A DNA stretch of 64,000 bases from Ostrinia nubilalis (taxonomy: Eukaryota > Arthropoda > Insecta > Lepidoptera > Crambidae): contig NC_087118.1 in NCBI RefSeq assembly GCF_963855985.1, positions 1,612,001 to 1,676,000 of the forward strand. Reading direction: 5' to 3'. A program made the translations under genes and the position numbers. Each line of letters begins with the position of its first letter. The first letter of the stretch is position 1. Positions 9,827 through 20,228 of the stretch are shown here, in pieces. The notes beneath the pieces are model-generated. The model did not search any database, was not told the origin of the DNA, and worked only from the letters and a program-made list of their open reading frames with translations.

Positions 9827-10322
9827 TCTAAATATATAAAAGGAGAAACTGACTGACTGACTGACAGATCAACGCACAGCCTAAACGGCTAAACGTAGGC
9901 ACTTGAAATTTGGAAGGAACGTAGTTTAGGTACCGTAGAGGTGCACTAAGAAAGGAATTCCCGAAATTACCACGGGAACGGGAATTAGCGGAAAAATCCT
10001 TTTGTATGAAAAATCTAAACCGCTTAAGTTAGATGCTTGAAATTTGGTGTGCAGGTACCTTAGTAAACTTAAAGCTTAGGTACAACAGGATATCGTAAAA
10101 TTCCCACGGGAACGGGAGTTAGCGGGAAAAAACATATGTATGAAAAAATCTAAACTGCGTAAGATAGACGCTTGAAATTTGGCATGCAGGTACCTTAGTA
10201 AACTTAAAGCTTAGTTACAACAGGATATTGCAAAATTCCTACGGGAACGGGAGTTAACCGCTGAAGATAGATGAAGGGGGTAAAACGGGATCCACGCGTA
10301 CGAAGTCGCGGGCGGCCGCTAG
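9827..10322 (+). mobile_element. Non-autonomous Helitron, copy 1 (with internal tandem units)
   Basis: It begins TCTAAATATATAAAAGGAG after an A, contains the CTGACTGACTGACAGATCAACG motif common at lepidopteran Helitron 5' ends, then about 115-130-bp units containing TTGAAATTTGGCATGCAGG and GGGAACGGGAGTTAGCGG. It ends in GGATCCACGCG...GCGGCCGCTAG. The same 3' end occurs at 11479, 12600, 29751, 34678 and 37517. Another short Helitron follows 12 bases later. Confidence 0.8.
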
Positions 10323-10334
10323 CTATCATCAGAA

Positions 10335-10535
10335 TCTATCTATCTATATAAATAAAAATGAATTGATGTTCGTTAGTCTGATTATAACTCGAGAACGACT
10401 GGGCCGATTGAGCTGATTTTGGTTTTAAAATGTTTGTCGTAGTCCAGGTCTAAACGGTGAGTAAATACGCGCGTGATATTGTTTTTCTGTGACAGGCAAA
10501 ATTCCACGCGGGCGAAGCCGCGGGCGGAAAGCTAG
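10335..10535 (+). mobile_element. Short non-autonomous Helitron
   Basis: It starts TCTATCTATCTATATAAA after an A and ends CGGGCGGAAAGCTAG before a T. The GCGGGCGAAGCCGCGGGC stretch just before the end gives the GC-rich subterminal hairpin expected of a Helitron 3' end. It is about 200 bases and non-coding. The exact start is ambiguous by 4-8 bases because of the TCTA repeat. Confidence 0.8.
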
Positions 10536-10778
10536 TAAGAAATAAATTAATAAACTTGCGTTATGAGGTTGCATTTTTTGATCATACATCTTTGCCATAG
10601 CAAAGTAATTGCATGTAAAGATGTAGACATAATACTACAGAATAATAATAATAAGTACTACTAAAAATTAAATAGTTCATTAAAATTTTAGTAGTTACAT
10701 TAAAATAATCATACTATGTTACATTAAAAATATCATACTATGTTAGTTACATTAAAATGATCATACTATATTACGTAC
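10536..10778. other. AT-rich spacer with small repeats
   Basis: No gene. A short ACATTAAAAT(A/G)ATCATACTAT unit is repeated several times at about 10690-10775. Confidence 0.5.
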
Positions 10779-10883
10779 CTTGATGAAGTTGGCGCAGTCT
10801 TCCTCTTCTTCGTATGTTTACGAGGGTTAGCGATGATGGAGGTGGAACTCCCACGGAATGTGGATTCAAACTCTGAGTCAGAC
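10779..10883 (-). CDS. Possible internal exon of an unrecognised host gene
   Basis: A 105-base block on the minus strand is bounded by an acceptor (TTATCTTTACAG) and a donor (GTACGTAA). It reads open in one frame (1 + 34 codons + 2 bases): SDSEFESTFRGSSTS... then a basic KHTKKRKTAP stretch. The length keeps frame and the codon use is less AT-rich than the flanks. The Ser-rich then Lys/Arg-rich composition suggests a nuclear protein, but I recognise no family. I see no partner exon nearby with confidence; the exon at 4155-4394 on the same strand begins its own reading frame. Evidence is splice consensus plus open frame only. Confidence 0.4.
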
Positions 10884-11478
10884 CTGTAAAGATAATGACA
10901 ATTCAAAGTCAAATAATTTCCATCCTGTGCAATGAAAGTACACTCTGCAACGAATAGTAAACGAACAACAGTTTATAGTCAACGTCAAAAATATGTATAT
11001 ACTTTGTCAAACACTGCAAAACATTAAAGTTAGTTTTAAATCTTCAGTGCTAAACTTTAAAGTCTTAAACTTTGAAGTAACATGATTTACATGATGTTTG
11101 GCTAACTATTAACTAAACTAACGAATCTCTCCATCAAATCTAAACATAATTATCACAGTTAAAAATAGTCAACATAAAAAATATACTCACATATTGAACA
11201 CTCACAATTTACTCAAGATGTGACGTCACTGGAGCTAGTTCCTCCTTTTGAAGCACTTCGAAATACAGAATGAAGCTCATACTGCGAGCCCCCAAATTTA
11301 AAGGGAAAATATTGATAATTCAGCAATAAGGTTAAGCCCATCGCAAACGTTACGTACCGAGAAAACAATGCTCCTATGGAGTAGTGGCGTACCGGTAGTC
11401 CGGTACGCTATAACAGAGGTTGCATGTTCCCGCTCAATACAAAATATTTGTGTCATGAACATATATTTTTATGTAACA
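10884..11478. other. Spacer without supported gene
   Basis: AT-rich. A perfect palindromic GCGTACCGG/CCGGTACGC pair sits at about 11386-11409. A plus-strand open frame at 11368-11622 runs into Helitron terminus sequence and is chance. Confidence 0.5.
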
Positions 11479-12267
11479 CTAGCGGCCGCCCGCGACTTCG
11501 TACGCGTGGATCCCGTTTTACCCCCTTCATCTATCTTACGCGGTTTACATTTTTTTATACAAATGTTTTTTCCCGCTAACTCCCGTTCCCGTGGGAATTT
11601 TGCAATATCCTGTTGTAACTAAGCTTTAAGTATACTAAGATACCTGCATGCCAAATTTCAAGCGTCTAACTTAAGCGGTTTAGATTTTTTCATACAAAAG
11701 TTTTTTCCCGCTAACTCCCGTTCCTGTGGGAATTTTTCAATATCCTGTTGTAACAAAGCTTTAAGTTTACTAATATACCTGCATGCCAAATTTCAAGCGT
11801 CTAACTTAAGCGGTTTAGATTTTTTCATACAAATGTTTTTTCCCGTTAACTCCCGTTCCCGTGGGAATTTTGCAATATCCTGTTGTAACTAAGCTTTAAG
11901 TTTACTAAGATACCTGCATGCCAAATTTCAAGCGTCTAACTTAAGTGGTATAGATTTTTTCATATAAATGTTTTTTCCCGCTAACTCCCGTTCCCGTGGG
12001 AATTCCTAAGTATACTATAACCTGCCCAGGAGTATGAAGAATAATTGTATCAGATTTCGTTAAAATCCGTCGAGTAGTTTTTGTTTCTATAAGGAACATA
12101 CAGACAGACAGACAGACAGACAGACCGACAGACAGACAGACAGACAAAAATTTTACTGATTGCATTTTTGGCATCAGTATCGATCACTAATCACCCCCTG
12201 ATAGTTATTTTGAAAATATATTTCATGTACAGAATTGACCTCTCTACAGATTTATTATAAGTATAGA
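11479..12267 (-). mobile_element. Non-autonomous Helitron, copy 2
   Basis: On the minus strand it starts TCTATACTTATAATAAATC (12267), runs through a (GTCT)n tract, about four 115-bp units with GGGAACGGGAGTTAGCGG, and ends GCGGCCGCTAG (11479) before a T. Its end sequences match copies at 12600-13250 and 29751-30510. Open frames here, rich in CLSVCLSVC, simply translate the GTCT tract. Confidence 0.85.
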
Positions 12268-12599
12268 TAGATAATATTCGAAATTTATTGAAAAAATATT
12301 ATCTCTTTCTGCAGTCGGTTTATACAGCTTGCGCATTGCGTTCACGCCGGGCCTAATGCTTATGCACACTCAGGTATTTACGAAAACTAGAGCGATGACG
12401 CGAATTCCTGTATGAAAATATACCACGGTGAAGACAAATTAAATATATTACAAAATCACGATTTGATTTAAACTAAAACATAATAAATATTGCATGATCT
12501 TGTGGATATAATTATTTAACATTTAAAAATATTTGACGTTATTAGTTTTAAATTAAACTTGAAATGATAACATGATAATTATCTTGATTTACTTAATAA
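12268..12599. other. AT-rich spacer between two Helitron copies
   Basis: No gene or repeat that I can support. Confidence 0.5.
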
Positions 12600-13086
12600 C
12601 TAGCGGCCGCCCGCGACTTCGTACGCGTGGATCTCGTTTTACCCCCCCTTCATCTATCTTACGCGGTTCAGATTTTTTCATACAATTTTTTTTTCCCGCT
12701 AACTCCCGTTCCCGTGGGAATTTTGCAATATCCTGTTGTAACTAAGCTTTAAGTTTACTAAGGTACCTGCATGCCAAATTTCAAGCGTCTATCTTACGCG
12801 GTTTAGATTTTTTCATACAAATGTTTTTTCCCGCTAACTCCCGTTCCCGTGGGAATTTTGCAATATCCTGTTGTAACTAAGCTTTAAGTTTACTAAGGTA
12901 CCTGCATGCCAAATTTCAAGCATCTAACTTAAGCGGTTTAGATTTCTCATACAAAAGGATTTTCCCGCTAATTCCCTTTCCCGTGGGAATTCCTAAGTAT
13001 CCTATAACCTGCCCAGGAGTATGAAGAATAATTGTACCAAGTTTCGTTAAAATCCGTCGAGTAGTTTTTGTTTCTATAAGGAACAT

Positions 13087-13131
<45 letters not shown>

Positions 13132-13250
13132 AATTTTACTGATTGCATTTTTGGCATCAGTATCGATCACTAATCACCCCCTGATAGTTATTTTGAAAAT
13201 ATATTTCATGTACAGAATTGACCTCTCTACAGATTTATTATAAGTATAGA
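12600..13250 (-). mobile_element. Non-autonomous Helitron, copy 3
   Basis: Same ends as copy 2 (TCTATACTTATAA...GCGGCCGCTAG on the minus strand), with fewer internal 115-bp units and a GTCT tract of different length (13087-13127). Copies 2 and 3 lie 332 bases apart in the same orientation, consistent with separate insertions or local duplication. Confidence 0.85.
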
Positions 13251-13265
13251 TATAAAATATAAGAC

Positions 13266-13393
13266 TAAGGCTGATTTGCACCAATTTACCTATGACCTTA
13301 ACAATGACAATGACCAGTTTGTCCACACCAGGAGTTCGAGACAGATTTTTGACGATTCTTAAAGTTAAAATAAGATGGTGCAACTCAGCCTTA
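13266..13393. repeat. Small MITE with AAGGCTGA-type inverted ends
   Basis: It starts TAAGGCTGATTTGCACC and ends GGTGCAACTCAGCCTTA; the ends are near-perfect inverted repeats. A related copy lies at 28805-28930. No coding capacity. Confidence 0.65.
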
Positions 13394-14331
13394 TTGCAAT
13401 TATTACGCTTCCGAAAGTTAGTTTTACAATGTTTTGGTTTGTTCTCATAATTCATTCGATTGAATATAATAATGACGTACATAGTTAATAAACTTTACGT
13501 AATTATTGGTCAATCAATATAATATGTTTTAGTACTGTAGTAGTAATGTTCTGAAGGTAGATTGGAAGAGATCGCTTTTTAACGATACGACACCGTAACA
13601 ACTTTTTTGGTGTGCAATAAAGAGTAATATATAAAATATCTATCTACATCTTAGGTTTGACTTTTTTGCCTTATAACATAACTTTTGTTTGATAGTTGTT
13701 GGTATGTGGGAATAAAAAACAGGTTTTTATCCCTCACTACAATAATTACCTAATTAATAAAGAGACAAAGCCATGGTATAATTGTTTACTCGTTAAAATA
13801 TCATCGACTTAGCAACCGGATGTCGGACCATTTCAATAGATTTATAGTTTAATAATGCAATTTAACAATTTACATAATTCTTACATCACAGTGCAAGCTA
13901 TAAAATCATATAAAGCAATGAATTTGTAATCATTTTTATAGCACGTCAGTATGGTTTGTATTTATAGCAATCAAAGAGCTCAAGCATTATGAGAATGTGA
14001 CGTCAATACAACAGCATTGCAACATTGCGCTTTATGCTACAGTTTGACACAGCAAAAATGGTATGTTAGTCGACGCTCTGATAATAGTGTAAGAGCCAAG
14101 GTTCATTGCAGGGACGGCAAACCAAAGTAAATTTTAAAATGTGTCACATCATTTTTAATTTAACGTAACCAATAGCTTAAATTATATTACTAGCTTTTTT
14201 CTGTCATTTTATGTTTAAGATAAGTCATGTCGTCACTTATTTATTCTCAAAAAGATGGATTATGATGAAAGTATTGATAAAAATATGTGATGAATAATTG
14301 CGTGATAAAAATAAATAAATTAGTATTTATA
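13394..14331. other. AT-rich spacer
   Basis: I see no gene, LTR or inverted-repeat element in this stretch; short open frames have no motif. Confidence 0.45.
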
Positions 14332-16181
14332 CAGGGTGTCCCGTAATGTAACGTCAAGCCGGAACTGGGTGTTGAGGCAAGTTGTGCTGGTTATCAGAAA
14401 AATATAAAAAAAAATCTATGTGGCATATTTTAAAAATAATAGGCATTTTAAAAAAATCAAAAAATTCTACTCCAGGTGACGGTCCTTTTACTCGTGTTGC
14501 CACAAATCTTCACTTTTTCCAAATTTTTTTTTTGTTATGTAACCCTGAATAATGCTTCTCTAAATTGTTATCAAAATTACAAAACCAGCTGCTCCAACTT
14601 GGATGAAAAAAATACATTATTCCCAAAAAAAATATCAAAATAAAAATTTTGCCTAGTTTAAACTGACTGTACTGAAAAAAAATTGTACGACGCGAGTGTG
14701 GCAAGTGACGTCATAATTTGGCGCATTTAGTAAGGATTCCAAAATGGTATAACACTTTGTAAAATCTTGCTGTAACTGTCGACAATTTTTGTTTATTGGA
14801 AATAATCCCGTTTTTAATTTTATCTACCTTGGTTAAAAATATTATTCTAATGTGCCCAAAATTCAAGTTTCTGGCTTAAGTGAGGTGGAGAAGCCATTTT
14901 AAAAGGTATGAGCGGGACGGAGAGGGCCATCTTACCAAGCAGGGATGTTATGGATATCCGTAACCGTAACCGAAACTATCGGATATCCGAAATAAAAAAA
15001 TATCCATAACCGTAACCGAAACTGATTCAAAAGTTACGGATAGTTTCGGATAAAGGCCAAACTGCAAAACTCTATGAAATCTGCAGTATACACGCCACAG
15101 CTGCAATGCCGCGCTGCCGATTTCATAGTTTTGCAGTTTGCGGTTGCAGTTTGCGGTCTGCGGCCCGTCTTGGAATTGTACCTTAAATCTTAATATTTGT
15201 TACCAACTTGTCTGGCATTCGCTGGCACCATCTAATATGCCAGCCTGTTTTACCTTTATCATACATAGGTGTCGTCTTAGTTGGTACATAAAGTAGCTAT
15301 GTGGGTCACGCTCACGCAGCATCTTGCTATTTGTATTATACCTACATTTTTTAAATTCTAATAATTCCGTAACCTAAATTATCCGAGACTTTCGGATAAT
15401 CTGAAATGATTTCATATCCGTGACCGTAACCGAAACCGGTATAATATTATTCTAATATCCGTAACCGTATCCATAACCGAAACTTCATATCCTTATTATC
15501 CCTGTTACCAAGTACAAGTGCAGGCAGAGCAGGTAGTAAAGGCGCGCGCGCACGGGTGACTTTTGTCACAGTATGTCAACTACTAATTACTGTCATGGTG
15601 ACAAAAGTTTCTGTGACTGACTGTACGGTAGTCAGTCACAGAAACTTGAATTTTGGGCACATTAGAATAATAATTTTTAACCAAGGTAGATAAAGTTAAA
15701 AACGGGACTATTTCCAAAAAACCAAAAATTGTCGACAATTACAGCAAAAATTTACCAAGTGTTATACCATTTTGGAATTCTTACTAAATGCGCCAAATTA
15801 TGACGTCACTTGCCACACTCGCGTAGTACATTTTTTTTTCAGTACAGTCAGTTTAAACTAGGCAAAATTTTTATTTTGAATTTTTTTTTGGGAATAATGT
15901 ATTTTTTTCATCCAAGCTGGAGCAGCTGGTTTTGTAATTTTGATAACAATTTAGAGAAGCATTATTCAGGGTTACATAACAAAAAAAAAATTTGGAAAAA
16001 GTGAAGATTTGTGGCAACACGAGCAAAAGGACCGTCACCTGGAGTAGAATTTTTAGATTTTTTTAAATGCCCGTTATTTTTAAAATATGCCACATAGATT
16101 TTTTTTTATATTTTTCTGATAACCAGCACAACTTGCCTCAACACCCAGTTCCGGCTTGACGTTACATTACGGGACACCCTG
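14332..16181. mobile_element. TA-flanked element with long inverted repeats (CAGGGTGTCCCG ends)
   Basis: It starts CAGGGTGTCCCGTAATG and ends with its reverse complement, with TA directly on both sides (14330-14331, 16182-16183). The inverted arms run about 550 bases each (14332-about 14880 and about 15640-16181); the same 64-codon chance frame is read in each arm (14510-14704 minus, 15810-16004 plus). No transposase is visible. TA duplication and terminal sequence suggest a Tc1/mariner-like non-autonomous element. The centre is occupied by a younger hAT-like insert. Confidence 0.8.
14940..15504. mobile_element. hAT-like MITE with 8-bp target duplication
   Basis: It begins CAGGGATGTTATGGATATCC and ends GGATATGAAG-type sequence inverted, finishing ATTATCCCTG. 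TTACCAAG occurs directly on both sides (14932-14939 and 15505-15512): an exact 8-bp duplication, which is the hAT hallmark. Internally the sequence repeats (A/G)TATCCGTAACCGTAACCGAAAC in both orientations. A small GC-rich inner palindrome (about 15060-15180, TTTGCAGTTTG...) is present. No open frame. Confidence 0.85.
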
Positions 16182-16185
16182 TATA

Positions 16186-16797
16186 TGTCGGAGCGTCGGG
16201 CTCTCGGACGGCACCAGAAGGGTCTCTCATTGAATTCATACTATCTACCTATGTGGGCGTATAGGGAACACGTGCGAGTGGACACTAACACTAATTATAA
16301 TCACTGATTATAAACGACTAACTTTACTATAGACTAGAATGTAAAGACTGGTTCGTAATTTAATCAATATTGTCCACAGTTAAATTTAACAGAAAGATCA
16401 AAGTTACTGAATTACTTTAACAAAGCTAGAGACGCCTAAATTAAATAGATTGGGAGCGATTGACGAATTTGTGAACCACGCCCAGTCAGCACCACGTCCA
16501 AAACCCGAATGTGCAATGACTCTAACACTGAGTCCCAAAATCTCTACGTTCCAGGGCTCTGTACCTAAAGTTTTTGTAAAGCTATTAATCCATCAATACT
16601 GCACTTGAACGGGTCCACAACTACGTCAGGCAACATGGAGATTTATGTCACCTTCGTTCCCAGGCGCGCACTTAACTCTGGCATAAGAGCTTTGGCGCTG
16701 CTTAAAATTCCATAGCAATAAACTAGCTAACACATTGAAAGTGTTGTGAGAACTATAACATTAAGTTATTTAATTTATTGCGCCCCGCGCGCCGACA
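16186..16797 (-). repeat. Left LTR of the 8-kb element (3' LTR if minus)
   Basis: 612 bases, TGTCGG...CCGACA, visually identical to 23617-24228. Its outer edge lies against the CCCTG end and TA of the long-inverted-repeat element at 14332-16181, so it inserted next to that element. Confidence 0.9.
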
Positions 16798-17224
16798 CGG
16801 CGATCCTGACTCTCACACGTCCTCGTGTGGATCAGCATTTAAGTCGTCATGTAATATGACAACCTCACTCATGTAACTTAAAGTACTGTTCGGCTGCGTC
16901 TTTCCGTTCTATACATGGCCAGAACGCACCCATAGGAAACTGCTCGTGTATATTTTGGAGTGCTCCTTTGTAAATCTGTTCCTACAAACTATACACGAAT
17001 TTTGCGTACTGGCTGTGTATACTTCGCATTGTGGATGCTTGCGGCTTCGATCCAAACTATACTACACTACTTACACTTGACATAAATAATATTATGAATT
17101 TAGTTTGATTTTGATGTAGTACCTAAAATATGGAATTGTATTTAAAGTGAAATGTATTTCATGTAACACATTATTATTTTACTGAATCAATATGAAACTA
17201 TTTTTTTAACACTTGTAAGTAGTT
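16798..17224. other. Interior of the LTR element, left part
   Basis: No coding. It contains AACTATACACG...GCGTACTGGCTGTGTATA motifs (about 16985-17025) that recur at about 19345-19520. Confidence 0.5.
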
Positions 17225-17500
17225 TTTAACCAACTTAAAAAAAAGGTTTTCAATTCGATTTTTCTGTATGTACCTACGTTACCGCAGAACTCCGTCAATT
17301 ATGAACCGACTTTCAAAATTTTTTTTTTGTTCGATAGGGTATACTCTTGAGGTGGTCCCATTGTCACCAAGTCAGGGTCTGATAATGGGATCCTAGGGAA
17401 ATCGAGGGCAACCCTCAAATTTTATAGGCACGTATATCATTTTTCATGTTTTATCTTAAGTCCTGAAAATCATCATCTCATATTGATGAGCTTCACTTAT
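17225..17500 (+). repeat. Dispersed repeat, copy related to 7030-7260
   Basis: It shares, in opposite orientation, the stretch from GGTGGTCCCATTGTCACC through GGGATCCTAGGGAAATCGAG to TTTTATAGGCACG with the insert in the Polinton polymerase. No coding capacity. Confidence 0.75.
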
Positions 17501-17730
17501 ATTTACCACTTTTTATAAAATTAATTATGCAGAAACCACAGCAGAGAAGAACACTTAGATTATTGTTTGTCATTCGTTGCACTGGTCTGGCCTTTCGAAA
17601 GAGCGCATGTCACAAATCAATTGAAATCCAACCTTATCAAAAGGCAATATGATTTAAAGCTAAAATCTCGTTTTACTTACATTATTGTACTGCTACTCAT
17701 CACTAGGTGACACTAAACACATGATTCAGT

Positions 17731-18219
17731 GTATATGTTACGGTTAATGTGATAAATTGAAAATTATTAATAATAACCGGTTATTATGAATAATTACCGA
17801 CAGTCGCGGTAAAAGTGATAAATGAATCACATTTAACAGTGATTATTTAATAATTCAAGCTTAGTACTAACAAATTTCATAAAAGAGAACAACATCTTGT
17901 GTACGTGCTCGTGTACAGCCAAACTTTTGAACGTTTTGATAACATGTATTAATATAATTTGGCAAAATGAGTTTGGAGTGTTTCTTGCATAATATTACTT
18001 TTCCATGATGCCTATAACATAATGTTTGGATTTAAAGTGAAAAATAGGTTAAGGTGCGGCGGGGGTGGCCCTTGGGCCACCCCTAAGCCGCCTATTTAGT
18101 TTTATACACACATAAATGACCTCATATTAATCACATTTACCAAATCATGCGGTAATTATTCATAATAACCGGCGATTATTCATAATTTTCACATTTATCA
18201 CTTTGACCGTAACATATAC
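17731..18219. repeat. MITE with GTATATGTTACGGT inverted ends
   Basis: The left end GTATATGTTACGGTTAATGT and right end (inverted GTATATGTTACGGTCAAAGT) pair, continuing into subterminal GAATAATTACCG/CGGTAATTATTC and CCGGTTATTATG-like repeats. The centre holds a GC-rich GGCGG...CCGCC segment (18056-18094). It lies inside the 8-kb LTR element. No clear target duplication. Confidence 0.6.
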
Positions 18220-19260
18220 AACATCTAATGCAAAGTAATAAGGACCATAGTTGAAAATCACTGGGCAAATTACAAATTCCGAAGTAATAATTCCGCTACT
18301 CTACAGTAGATGTCACTAAAAATTTAATAGATTAAATTGATTATCTATTGCAAATGATTTAAGGTTCATAATTCAATGATCTCGGCGATAGAATGAATGT
18401 TGGGGTAATACACTTTATAAAAGGAGTATCGATATTTTACAAATACTATTTTGTTTGCTATTTTAGATAAGTATTGAGCTCTGTCTAAAAGAGTTTTCCA
18501 TTTCCTTTAAAATTATGTTAAATAATAGGCCTGAAATTGTTACTGCAATTTAATTGTCTGGATCTACGTATGGTCGAAAAATCGTTTGCAAGTTTTGAAA
18601 ATTTACATTTATACGTACAAACGAATAGTGAAAGTTAAATAAAAGCTATTAATAAAAAACTTAACATAAAAAAGTTCAACGTAATAGGAAATGATTTGAA
18701 TATATTTATAAGACACAAAAATTGAACTAGGAAAATTTATCTTTTAAGTCTGTCGTTACATTCTGAATTCTTATTCCTCGCTCATTTTGCTACTGCACCA
18801 TAATAATTAAAATACATCACTTTATCGATAATTTGACGGGATCTACTTTAGGACATCCCTGGCTGAGTAGCGTAGCGAACGAAGCAGAAGTAAAAAAAAT
18901 TTACATGCTTATCACATTTTTTAAGATAGTCTATTTCTAGTGAGTTAAGAGAAGATTATTTTTTAAACGTGTGTGTAACACACTATTTGTCGTGCTTCCT
19001 TTACTAATTTTAATAAAACAATAAATTAATATGTTCATTTATTTTTTACATTTATTTTATTTTATTACTACCTACTTATATTTATTTTAAACTTGTATGC
19101 ACATAAAACAGTGTACATAAGGCGGACTTAATGCCTTTCGGCATTTTTAACTAAAAACCCTCTATCAAAATAACGGCACGTGCCGAAAGATGATTCAGTG
19201 TTTAAAGAAGATACGCGGATATTAATTACCATGTAATAGAAAGAGAGGTCAATAAATCAA
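18220..19260. other. AT-rich interior of the LTR element
   Basis: No gene motif in either strand; only short chance frames. Confidence 0.45.
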
Positions 19261-19764
19261 AATGTCGAATAATACAACTACATACTCACATATTGTAATA
19301 GCGCACTCATTCCAACATTTTACGTCACGCATGATCAGTCCGTATGCGTACTGGCTATGTATATTACGGAATACGATCATTTACCTACGTCACTACAAAC
19401 TATACACGGGTTTTTGCGTACTGGCAGTGTATAGTTTGGAGGAGCTTAGTAAAAAAAGTATATTCCAAACTATACTCGATTAGTTTCACACCCTTGCGTT
19501 CTGGCTATGTATAGATTGGAAAGACGCTGTTCGGCTATCCTACAATACCACTATGAGTAGGAAGGTGCATGTCAGTAAAATGTCAGGTCTCCACAGATTC
19601 AAATCAAAACTACAAATTTTCAACTCAGTCAAGAACAAATCTAGTTTCAACTAGAATCTTAAAGTTATTTCAACCAAAACTAAGGCCAAGGTTAACGTAA
19701 CTAATACCCGCGACACACTGTCACGCACTATCGGAACGCATCCGACCATCGGAATCACCATCCG

Positions 19765-20228
19765 ATACCACCAGCACTCACGGCCAGTCACAATGGCACT
19801 CACGGCCAATCACCATCGGTACTCACGACCGAACACAAAGGCACTCTCATGGCCTCACCATCAGTATTGATGACCGATCACAACGGCACTCTCATGGCCG
19901 ATCACAAAGGCACTCCCATGGCCTCATCATCGGTACTCACGACCGATCACAACGGCACTCTCATGGCCGATCACAAAGGCACTCTCATGGCCTCACCATC
20001 GGTATAGATGACCGAACACAACGGCACTCTCATGGCCGATCACAAAGGCACTCTCATGGCCTCATCATCGGTACTCACGACCGATCACAACGGCACTCTC
20101 ATGGCCGATCACAAAGGCACTCCCATGGCCTCACCATCGGTATAGATGACCGAACACAACGGCACTCTCATGGCCGTTCACAAAGGCACTCCCATGGCCT
20201 CATCATCGGTACTCACGACCGATCAGCA
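19765..20228. repeat. 69-bp tandem array with 138-bp alternation
   Basis: Units begin GGCACTCTCATGGCC and end in GACCG(A/T)(A/T)CACAAC, 69 bases each. From about 19890 on, units ending ...GGTACTCACGACCGATC alternate with units ending ...GGTATAGATGACCGAAC, giving a 138-bp higher-order period. The left edge (19765-19850) is more diverged. 69 is a multiple of three, but every frame that I read meets stops outside the array. Confidence 0.85.

Noticed and set aside
10290..10325. BamHI, MluI and NotI recognition sequences close together, as in a cloning vector
   Set aside because: The same sequence occurs at six places in the window, always at a Helitron end next to CTAG, and no vector backbone is near. 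It is a natural repeat terminus.
11941..12174. Open frame rich in CLSVCLSVC, suggesting a Cys-rich or membrane peptide
   Set aside because: It is the translation of a GTCT tetranucleotide tract inside a Helitron and recurs in other copies with different lengths.
14510..16004. Two near-identical 64-codon open frames that could be a duplicated gene
   Set aside because: They lie at mirror positions in inverted arms of one element, and translate AT-rich terminal repeat sequence.
19765..20228. CRISPR-like array
   Set aside because: There is no alternation of constant repeat and unique spacer; the whole 69-base unit repeats, and the genome is eukaryotic.
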